This document shows positions 5,444 to 11,354 of a stretch of 14,308 nucleotides of DNA, in pieces. The number at the start of each line of letters is the position of its first letter. The first letter of the stretch is position 1. Source of the stretch: Chloroflexia bacterium (GTDB lineage: Bacteria > Chloroflexota > Chloroflexia > Thermomicrobiales > JALYUS01); contig JAICJW010000062.1 of assembly GCA_025928215.1 (NCBI GenBank), forward strand, positions 1-14,308. Reading direction: 5' to 3'. The position numbers and the translations under genes are program-made. The notes beneath the pieces were generated by a model. That model was not told the DNA's origin and did no database searches. It was given only the letters and a program-made list of their open reading frames with translations.

Positions 5444-7553
5444 TCTTGCTGTGATAGGGAACGCTGGTGACGACGGTGTTGGGGCGCAGGAGGAGGGCGG
5501 CTTTCATGCGCAGGGCGGTCTGCGAGTGGAGAATCTGCTCCCACCAGTGCGCCGGGATGTACTCGGGAACGAGCACGGTGATCATCGCGTCCGGGCGCTT
5601 CTTCTGCACCATGTCAATGTACGACAGCAGCGGCGCCATCAGCGAGCGATAGGGCGACTCTAAGATGACGAGGTTGACGTCCTTGCCCCACTTCTCCCAC
5701 TTCTCCTGCAACTGCGCCGCTTCCGCGGCGTCGTCCGTCACATGAACGCCGACGACCTTTGGCGAGAGAGTGCGCGCGTAGTTCAGCGCGTAGACGGTGG
5801 ATTTATTCATGTCCGCGATCGGGATGATGACGACCTGCTCCGATTGCTGGTAGGTACTCGGCGCATCGCCGTCACCGAGCGCCAGTTCCTCCGCCGCGCG
5901 GACGTAATGGCGGTTAATGCCCCGGAAGAGCAGGATAAGCAGCGGCATGAGGACGAGGACGATCCACGCGCCGCCCTGGAATTTCGTCAGCACCACGAGA
6001 ATCAGGACAAAGAACGTCGCCGTCGCGCCGACGAGGTTGAGGGCGAAGCGGCGTGTCCACCCCCGCCCCCGCTCCTTGTACCAGTGCAGCACCATGCCGA
6101 ACTGCGAGAGCGTGAACGCCGTGAAGACGCCAACTGCGTAGAGCGGCAGCAGACGGTCGGTCTGGCCACCGAAGATGATGAGCAGGAACGTCGCGAGAAC
6201 GCCGAGGACGGCGATACCGGTGTTGAAGGCGAGGCGGTCCCCCCGGAAAAGGAACTGCTTCGGCATGAAATGATCCTTCGCCAGCCAGGTCGAGAGTCTC
6301 GGGAAGTCCGCGAAACTCGTGTTGGCGGCAAGGACGAGGATCAACGCGGTCATCGCCTGAATGAAGTAGTAGAAGAAATTGTGGCCGATCACCGTCCGGG
6401 CGATCTGCGAAACGACCGTCTCTTTCGCATTCGGTACGATGCCATAGCGATGGGCGAGGAAGGAGAGACCGATGAACATCGCGCCGAGGATCGCGCACAT
6501 CCAGGTCAGCGTCTTGGCGGCATTATCGGCCTCCGGCTTTTTGAAGGCGGGCACGCCGTCCGAGATCGCCTCCACCCCCGTCAGGGCCGTACACCCCGCC
6601 GTGAATGCTTTCAGGATGAGAAAGAGCGAAACGCCCTCCACCGCCTGCACCGACTCGCGCGGGGCATTGATCGCGACATCACCGCCCGTCAGCGAGCGGA
6701 AGACGCCGAGGAAAATCAGCACGGCAATGCTGAAGATGAAGAGATAGGTCGGCACGGCGAAAATCGAACCGCTCTCCCGGATACCGCGCAGGTTGCCGAG
6801 GATAATCAGGCCAACGAATGCTACGCAAATTTCCACCCGCCACGGATGGAGCGATGGCAGCGCGGAGGTGATTGCCGCCACTCCCGCTGAGACACTGACG
6901 GCGACGGTCAGCGTGTAGTCAATCAGCAAGGACGCGCCCGCCGTCAGGCTCGGCAGGGTGCCGAGGTTCGCCTTCGCGACGAGGTACGCACTCGCGCCGT
7001 TCGGGTAGGCATGAATCGTCTGCCGGTAGGAGATACCGACAATCGCGAGCAGAACGGCGATGGCGATGGCGATGGGGATCGTATAGCCGAAGGCCGCGCC
7101 TCCGGCGAGAATGAGGACGCCGAGGATCGCTTCGGTCGCGTACGCGACGGACGAGAGCGCGTCCGACGAGAAGATCGCCAGCGCCTTCACATTCGTCAGC
7201 CGCTCGTGGATGGCGTGCTCGCTGGCGATCGGGCGACCGACGAGCGCGCGGCGCAGTTTGCCGAATGCGCTGTGTGGCTTCGTCAATTGCTCGCTCGCGA
7301 CGAGATAGTCCGGCGAGACCTGCTTCAAGACCTGATCCTGCGCGCGCAGGATGCGGACGTACTTATTGCCGGGTAGCGTGCCATGCCGCACCTCGCGGAA
7401 GTCTATCCGCGGCGCGGTGGAGCGTCGGGTGGCACGCGTCGTTTCGCCGTTCAATTCTGCATAAAACTCGGGGGGGAGCGCGACGCCGTTCGCTGCTTCC
7501 GGTGTTGCGGGCGGGAGCGGTTCTGACGGATCATCGGGTGTATTGGCAACCAT
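5439..7553 (-). CDS. kimA: KimA-type (APC superfamily) potassium importer with cytosolic C-terminal domain
   Basis: 704 residues from the ATG at 7553, preceded by GGAGG at 11 nt. From about residue 105 it matches my memory of Bacillus subtilis KimA (YdaO) along its length: LSSVAYATE in helix 1, SYRQTIHAYPNGASAYLVAK, LIDYTLTVAVSVSAG, TALTGVEAISDGVPAFKKP, ETVVSQIARTV, VLAANTSFADFPRLS and FGGQTDRLLPLYAVGVF. Asp131, Tyr138 and Asp212 have exactly the spacing of KimA Asp36, Tyr43 and Asp117, which contribute to the K+ site. About 12 membrane helices are followed by a soluble domain (about 560-704) starting VVIIPIADMNKSTVYALNYA, the USP-like domain through which KimA dimerises. KimA is a proton-coupled, high-affinity K+ importer inhibited by c-di-AMP. 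The extra N-terminal 95 residues (Pro/Glu-rich, then basic) are absent from the Bacillus protein. The gene has its own promoter and a nested-dyad leader. Confidence 0.88.
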   Translation of the reverse strand: MVANTPDDPSEPLPPATPEAANGVALPPEFYAELNGETTRATRRSTAPRIDFREVRHGTLPGNKYVRILRAQDQVLKQVSPDYLVASEQLTKPHSAFGKLRRALVGRPIASEHAIHERLTNVKALAIFSSDALSSVAYATEAILGVLILAGGAAFGYTIPIAIAIAVLLAIVGISYRQTIHAYPNGASAYLVAKANLGTLPSLTAGASLLIDYTLTVAVSVSAGVAAITSALPSLHPWRVEICVAFVGLIILGNLRGIRESGSIFAVPTYLFIFSIAVLIFLGVFRSLTGGDVAINAPRESVQAVEGVSLFLILKAFTAGCTALTGVEAISDGVPAFKKPEADNAAKTLTWMCAILGAMFIGLSFLAHRYGIVPNAKETVVSQIARTVIGHNFFYYFIQAMTALILVLAANTSFADFPRLSTWLAKDHFMPKQFLFRGDRLAFNTGIAVLGVLATFLLIIFGGQTDRLLPLYAVGVFTAFTLSQFGMVLHWYKERGRGWTRRFALNLVGATATFFVLILVVLTKFQGGAWIVLVLMPLLILLFRGINRHYVRAAEELALGDGDAPSTYQQSEQVVIIPIADMNKSTVYALNYARTLSPKVVGVHVTDDAAEAAQLQEKWEKWGKDVNLVILESPYRSLMAPLLSYIDMVQKKRPDAMITVLVPEYIPAHWWEQILHSQTALRMKAALLLRPNTVVTSVPYHSKR

Positions 7554-7641
7554 GCAGAGTATTTCCTCCATACAGTCACACGGGTGCGGTATCCAACACC
7601 GCACCCCTTCATGTGACGATACGGACATTATACTCTGCATG
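7551..7641 (-). promoter_or_regulatory. Nested triple inverted repeat spanning promoter, leader and start codon of the K+ importer
   Basis: Three inverted repeats share nearly the same centre. The outer is a perfect 12-bp pair: CATGCAGAGTAT at 7551-7562, whose CAT is the start codon, and ATACTCTGCATG at 7630-7641. The middle is GTCACA 7575-7580 with TGTGAC 7612-7617. The inner is GGGTGCGGT 7582-7590 with ACCGCACCC 7598-7606, 9 bp perfect with a 7-nt loop. Minus-strand RNA begun at the promoter would contain only the two inner helices; RNA from upstream would also form the outer helix and pair the AUG. There is no U-run, so it is not a terminator. Confidence 0.85.
7627..7632 (-). promoter_or_regulatory. 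Consensus -10 box of the K+ importer gene
   Basis: A perfect TATAAT on the minus strand. The -35 region 17 bp upstream (TTCGTT) is weak, suggesting an activator or a low basal level. The expected transcript start near 7620 gives a 67-nt leader. The first half of the box lies in the outer 12-bp repeat. Confidence 0.65.
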
Positions 7642-7655
7642 TATAGAGGAACGAA

Positions 7656-7676
7656 GGACTGAGGGCTGAGGATCGG
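7656..7676. repeat. Short heptamer tract (GGnCTGA type)
   Basis: Three in-phase 7-mers, GGACTGA, GGGCTGA and a diverged GGATCGG, between the glycoside hydrolase stop (7708) and the importer promoter. No inverted partner was seen. Confidence 0.5.
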
Positions 7677-7707
7677 TCACATCCGGTTCGGGGTATCACC
7701 GCCCCAC

Positions 7708-9828
7708 TCATCGCGTCGTAGCGCCCATCGCCACGGCATACCGCTCGCCATTGTGGACGGGAAACGGCATGGGCGCGTCATCCGTAGCATCAAGGAGTAC
7801 GATGCCGTCCGCGTTCATGACGCAACAAGGGAGAGATGGGCGCGAGACGATCCGGGCGGTCATGGTGCCATCGTCCGCGACGGTATAGGTGAGGTCGATG
7901 GCAGCAGCGCGGTACTGGACGTTGGCGAGGGTGAATGAGCCGCGCCACCCATCGGGCAGGCCGGGGACGAGCATGAAGCGGACGCCGCGCCAGCTCGCGT
8001 CATCCTCGCGGAAACCGGCGATGTGGCGCATCACGAGCGGCAAGGTCTCCGCGCCCCAGCCGTAGGCGTCGTTGCCGGTGAATTTCGCCAGTGGTTCGGG
8101 CCAGTATTCCCGCGCCCCCCCGGGTGTCGGGCGTTCGTCCGGCACGTGCGTGCGGCGGTCATTCTCGCGGTAGACGCGGTCCACGATCTTTTCCACGAAT
8201 CGTGCCGCCCACGCGTCGCAGCCAAGCGCCGCCGCCACCTCGCCGAGTGTGCCGCTCCAGGACGGCCACCAGCGCCACGGCGCGGTGTCGTAGTGTTCCA
8301 GTTCACGGCGCAGGGCGGCACGCTGCTCCTCCGGCAGGTCGAGCAGCGCGGGCGTGAGCGAGAGGGGCGAAAAGCGGTTCGGATCGGTCTCCCAGTAGGT
8401 GCTCGACCCCTCGATGAAGCGGCCCGCGCGGACATCCCAATCGCGGAAGCGGCCCGTCGCGCCGTCCCAGAGGCGCTGCACCCGTGCCGCGTACTCCCGC
8501 GCGACGGCATCCCAGTGCGCCACCTCGTCCGGTTCGCCGATCTGCCGGAACATATCCCGCAAGATACCCGCTGAGAGAGACATCGCCGCCTGCAACTCGA
8601 CGGGGCGGGTGCGGCCCTGGATGATGCCGTCGCCGGTGCCGGTCGGATCGAGGCGGGGGTTATCGTCCTCGCCCGCCTCCCAGGTGCAGTGATAGGAGAG
8701 CCAGCCGTCGCTATCTGTCCGCTCGGCCAGCCACCAGTGGAGATAACGGGCAAGCAGGGGAGCGATGCACGCGATCTGGTCGGGATCGGGCCGGCGGCGG
8801 AGCAGGCGCGCGCTGTGCAGCACGGGCAGGCACCAGGCGGGCGAGGTGCCGCAGACCGCGCCGTCCGCCGCGACCATGTTCGGCTCGCCGCCCCGGAAGA
8901 CGCAGGGAACCTGATCGCCGGGCGTGTCCCGCAGCAGCGTTTGCAGCGCCTCCTGCGCGCGCACCGGTTCCGCGAGGCCGAGGCGGTCGAGATCGAGGGC
9001 GCCCTCGGCGAGTACGGCGCGCGGCCAGGCGGCCATCCATGCCGGCCACTCGCCGCGGAACACCCCCCCCGGTGGCTGGATGAGCAGGCGCGTCGTCTCC
9101 ATGTCATAGACCCAGCCGCGCCGCCAGTGTTCCGGCCAGTCGCCGGTCAGTCGCGGGGCATGGCTCCAGAAGGTATGGTCGGCATGCCGCTTCTCCTCCT
9201 CGATGGCGGCAACGGCGTGCCAGAGCCGTTCATCAGCGACAGCGAGGTGATCGGCGAGTACCGCCCATCCCTCCCATCTTTCGCCTGCGTCGAGATGGAA
9301 TGGTGTCCAGACGCCGGGAAGGGGGCGGCGTTCAAGCCGTCGCATCATGGAATTGCGGACGAGGAGCGTGTGCGGCTCCCGGCCGGTGAGTACCGCGCCG
9401 TCGTCCTTCGCCTTCCACCGGCCGGAAACGCGGTCGGCGTCGAGCAGCCAGCCCCATCGCCCGGTGATCGCCGTCTCGGCGTGAAGTGTCGCATGCATGG
9501 CGAGCATGCCGGTACGCAGCCGGAAAGCGGCGAGCGTCACGGTGCAGCCGGGGGGTGTGGCGCGGAAGATCATCAGGTGGCTGGAGTGGTGGGAAGCATG
9601 GAGTCCGTGCGCGGCCCAGTCGGCGCGGGAATGGAGTTTCGCCTTGCCGAGTTCCAACCCGGCGCAGAGAAAGATGGCGCGGCGCGGATGGACATACGCC
9701 CAGCCCATGCCGAGGAATCGCTCGCTCGTGCGGATCATACCGCCGCTGGCGTCCTCCCAGGAACGCGCGACATGTTCCGGGCTGTGCAGGTAGCCATACG
9801 GCGTGTATGCATCGGTCGGAAAGGTCAT
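7708..9828 (-). CDS. MGH1/GH63-like glycoside hydrolase
   Basis: 706 residues from the ATG at 9828; AAGGAG precedes it by 12-13 nt. The N-terminal 230 or so residues are rich in beta strand and aromatic residues (GYLHSPEHVARSWEDASGGM, GMGWAYVHPRRAIFL), as in the beta-sandwich of these enzymes. Residues about 250-640 are helical with repeated aromatic motifs, consistent with an (alpha/alpha)6 barrel. The motif WEAGEDDNPRLDP at 383-395 corresponds to the W-x-x-G-x-D-x-SPR loop of GH63 and mannosylglycerate-hydrolase-like enzymes that carries the catalytic acid. The segment EYWPEPLAKFTGNDAYGWGAET (573-594, split here at its helix boundary) resembles the second active-site loop. A small beta domain closes the protein. 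There is no signal peptide, so it likely cleaves an intracellular glycoside, perhaps a compatible solute or storage glycan. The substrate cannot be told. No sugar transporter adjoins it. Confidence 0.72.
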   Translation of the reverse strand: MTFPTDAYTPYGYLHSPEHVARSWEDASGGMIRTSERFLGMGWAYVHPRRAIFLCAGLELGKAKLHSRADWAAHGLHASHHSSHLMIFRATPPGCTVTLAAFRLRTGMLAMHATLHAETAITGRWGWLLDADRVSGRWKAKDDGAVLTGREPHTLLVRNSMMRRLERRPLPGVWTPFHLDAGERWEGWAVLADHLAVADERLWHAVAAIEEEKRHADHTFWSHAPRLTGDWPEHWRRGWVYDMETTRLLIQPPGGVFRGEWPAWMAAWPRAVLAEGALDLDRLGLAEPVRAQEALQTLLRDTPGDQVPCVFRGGEPNMVAADGAVCGTSPAWCLPVLHSARLLRRRPDPDQIACIAPLLARYLHWWLAERTDSDGWLSYHCTWEAGEDDNPRLDPTGTGDGIIQGRTRPVELQAAMSLSAGILRDMFRQIGEPDEVAHWDAVAREYAARVQRLWDGATGRFRDWDVRAGRFIEGSSTYWETDPNRFSPLSLTPALLDLPEEQRAALRRELEHYDTAPWRWWPSWSGTLGEVAAALGCDAWAARFVEKIVDRVYRENDRRTHVPDERPTPGGAREYWPEPLAKFTGNDAYGWGAETLPLVMRHIAGFREDDASWRGVRFMLVPGLPDGWRGSFTLANVQYRAAAIDLTYTVADDGTMTARIVSRPSLPCCVMNADGIVLLDATDDAPMPFPVHNGERYAVAMGATTR

Positions 9829-9854
9829 CGTGACGGTGGACTCCTTCAACGAGT

Positions 9855-9881
9855 GTCCGGCTCCTCTCTCCATCGCCGGAC
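9855..9881. promoter_or_regulatory. Dyad upstream of the glycoside hydrolase gene
   Basis: GTCCGGC at 9855-9861 and GCCGGAC at 9875-9881 form a 7-bp perfect inverted repeat with a 13-base loop, 26 bases before the start codon and 56 bases after the upstream gene's stop. It could be an operator or an mRNA hairpin; no T-run follows. No clear promoter was found in the 108-bp gap. Confidence 0.35.
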
Positions 9882-9936
9882 AAACCTTGTGGTTCCTGAT
9901 CTCAGAGCGATGGAGCGGGGCGGGGGTGAGGAATTC

Positions 9937-10338
9937 CTACGCTCCTTGCGCGTCGCTTGCATCGAACAGGGCGACCAGTTGGCAGATCAGTTCGAGCAGG
10001 TGGTTCAGATCGAAGGGTTTATTCAAGGCGAGAACGTGATGTTCCTCCAGGAATGGCGCATGCGCGGCGATGCCGGTGACGTCCGCCGAGCAGAGTAGGA
10101 GCGGAAGCGTCGCGGTCAGCGGATTATCCCGCACGGTACGGATAATCTGGAGGCCGGAATCCGGCGCTTCCATCCGCAGATCGAGGATCACTAACGCGGG
10201 TCGCTCCTGGCGGATCGTCTCAATCGCTTCGCCCCTCGTCATGGCGGTGACGACACGGTATCCCTCGTCGCTCAGGAGATCCACGAGCAGATCGCGGAAC
10301 GGCTCGTCGTTGTCAACCACCACAATGACCGGCTGCAT
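9937..10338 (-). CDS. Single-domain response regulator (CheY-like receiver)
   Basis: 133 residues from the ATG at 10338, chosen because GGAAGGT lies close upstream and the receiver fold begins at once (PVIVVVDNDEPF). Upstream in-frame ATGs at 10365 and 10434 have no ribosome site. All receiver landmarks are present: acidic pocket Asp9 and Asp11, phosphoacceptor Asp53 (LVILDLRM), Ser84 (LLLCSAD) and Lys107 in LNKPFD. No output domain follows; the protein ends 24 residues after the KPF motif. It would pass its signal by protein contact or serve as a phosphate relay. On the same strand upstream is a membrane protein with a kinase-like but incomplete C-terminus, which may be its partner. It has a promoter candidate with TTGCGC and TACAAT. 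Confidence 0.9.
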   Translation of the reverse strand: MQPVIVVVDNDEPFRDLLVDLLSDEGYRVVTAMTRGEAIETIRQERPALVILDLRMEAPDSGLQIIRTVRDNPLTATLPLLLCSADVTGIAAHAPFLEEHHVLALNKPFDLNHLLELICQLVALFDASDAQGA

Positions 10339-10381
10339 CCGCACCTTCCGTTTCGTGACATACATAGAGACGAGCGGACGC

Positions 10382-10409
10382 ATTGTACACCGACGCAACT
10401 CGGGCGCAA
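10382..10409 (-). promoter_or_regulatory. Candidate promoter of the response regulator gene
   Basis: On the minus strand, TTGCGC (10409-10404), a 16-bp spacer, then TACAAT (10387-10382), ending 43 bases before the start codon. A 3/6 -35 and a 5/6 -10 match at near-normal spacing. Confidence 0.5.
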
Positions 10410-10454
10410 TGTGCTCTGACTGCCATCCGGGCATGAAGCGGATTTCCCGGTAGT

Positions 10455-10473
10455 AGCAGGCTTCCCGCCTGCT
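10455..10473. repeat. 7-bp hairpin AGCAGGC/GCCTGCT
   Basis: AGCAGGC 10455-10461, loop TTCCC, then GCCTGCT 10467-10473. It lies between the end of the membrane-protein locus (10497) and the response-regulator promoter. No T-run follows on the minus strand, so termination is doubtful; from memory, similar GCAGGC hairpins recur between genes in related genomes. Confidence 0.45.
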
Positions 10474-10496
10474 GCCACCTCTTTCTCGATGTCGCG

Positions 10497-10796
10497 TTAC
10501 GACGCAGCATTATGCGTCTCATCATCCCCAGCGAGTTCGGCTTCGAGTGCCGTGATGTCGTCCAGCATCTGGGCATGCGCCCGAATGACATACGCGCACA
10601 GGCGTGCCGCCGCGATTGTTGAGACCTGGTGGCGGCGGAGTTGCGCCGCCGCCAGGGTCGCGACGGTCAAATGCGTTCGCAGGTCGAACAGGCGGATCGG
10701 CAGCCCGCGCGACGGCGTTCCGCTCGCCCTGCTCACTCTCTGCCCATCTATCGGCCTCTGGCGCGCGATCGCTCGCGCGTCGTGTCGGCGCTTCAC
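10497..10796 (-). pseudogene. Degenerate histidine-kinase-like (DHp) segment, out of frame with the DUF4118 gene
   Basis: A reading frame one base off the upstream membrane protein; a GTG at 10796 could start it but has no convincing ribosome site. Its C-terminal 65 residues look real: LFDLRTHLTVATLAAAQLRR, then ARLCAYVIRAHAQMLDDITA and LEAELAG. The first stretch aligns with the kinase phosphotransfer motif H-E-L-R-T-P-L-T, but the phosphoacceptor His is Phe and the Pro is His. No ATPase domain follows. The N-terminal 35 residues are Arg-rich and look non-coding. The simplest reading is that this was the C-terminal part of the DUF4118 protein before a +1-type frameshift between about 10815 and 10700. 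A separate expressed ORF remains possible. Confidence 0.5.
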
Positions 10797-11133
10797 GCCG
10801 TCGCCACGCCGTCGCGATCAGGCCCGTGATGGCGCATGCGACGGCGATAAACAGGAGCAGATGCAGTATGCCGGGTGTATTAAAGACGAAGTGGCCGCGC
10901 GGCGGGAGAGAGACGTAACCGGCGGCAAGCGTGCCGGCAACCACACTGGTCAGACCGGCGCCGAGGCCGCCGTACCACGCGGCAAGCGCGGCCGCGAGAT
11001 AGAACGGCGTGAAGGGATTTGCCGCGAAGAACGACGGGAAGAGCAGGCTGATCGCCGTCGCGCACGCCGGGGCAATCAGCGCAAACCCATACGCCATCAT
11101 GGGCATCGTGGCTGCAGCGAAACGTCGCATCAT
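10522..11133 (-). CDS. DUF4118 membrane protein (sensor-like), probably frameshifted at the C-terminus
   Basis: The ORF gives 203 residues from ATG 11133; the adjacent ATG at 11130 has better spacing to GAGGG and may be the true start. Residues about 10-110 contain four hydrophobic helices in the pattern of DUF4118, the membrane module of KdpD and many histidine kinases: ATAISLLFPSFFAANPFTPF, YLAAALAAWYGGLGAGLTSV, GTLAAGYVSLPP and LHLLLFIAVACAITGLI. After AWRRREA a charged stretch gives way to a Pro/Gly/Arg-rich tail (GGGATPPPPGLNNRGGT) that looks like out-of-frame translation. The expected continuation, a helical signalling segment, is in another frame at 10497-10796. No HATPase domain exists, so it is not a complete kinase even if the frame is restored. 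The intact stand-alone receiver gene lies downstream. Confidence 0.65.
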   Translation of the reverse strand: MMRRFAAATMPMMAYGFALIAPACATAISLLFPSFFAANPFTPFYLAAALAAWYGGLGAGLTSVVAGTLAAGYVSLPPRGHFVFNTPGILHLLLFIAVACAITGLIATAWRRREAPTRRASDRAPEADRWAESEQGERNAVARAADPPVRPANAFDRRDPGGGATPPPPGLNNRGGTPVRVCHSGACPDAGRHHGTRSRTRWG

Positions 11134-11354
11134 CTACCCTCGCGCCGTGTAACACGCCAACCGTGCGGTGCGCGTGCGAGAAACTGCTGAAAAGCTCTCG
11201 CAAGAAGCATACAGTGATGGCGGGATGAAGGAGCAACGTTCTTCTCACCGTCCGGCGATCCGCGCTCGCGGCGAATGTTTGCAGATCGTCGCCTGCGTGC
11301 GACACTGAATGTCCTGAGTGCAGCGGAGCACCAGCAGCGGAAGGGAGTGACGGA

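Noticed and set aside
5742..6890. 382-codon plus-strand open frame opposite the K+ importer
   Set aside because: Charged, low-complexity translation caused by the complement of hydrophobic helix codons.
7055..7078. GATGGC hexamer microsatellite
   Set aside because: It lies in the importer gene and encodes alternating Ile-Ala in a membrane helix, so coding explains it.
7554..7626. c-di-AMP (ydaO-type) riboswitch before the KimA homologue
   Set aside because: The expected leader is only about 67 nt and forms simple nested hairpins; the long conserved multi-helix core of that riboswitch is absent.
8689..10098. 469-codon plus-strand open frame
   Set aside because: Antisense to the glycoside hydrolase and part of the response regulator; no ribosome site and no recognisable domain.
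11134..11354. Divergent promoters in the 221-bp gap
   Set aside because: Small dyads (GTGTAACAC near 11147; GTCGC/GCGAC near 11289) and scattered TATGCT or TTGCAG matches were seen, but no -10/-35 pair had proper spacing on either strand.
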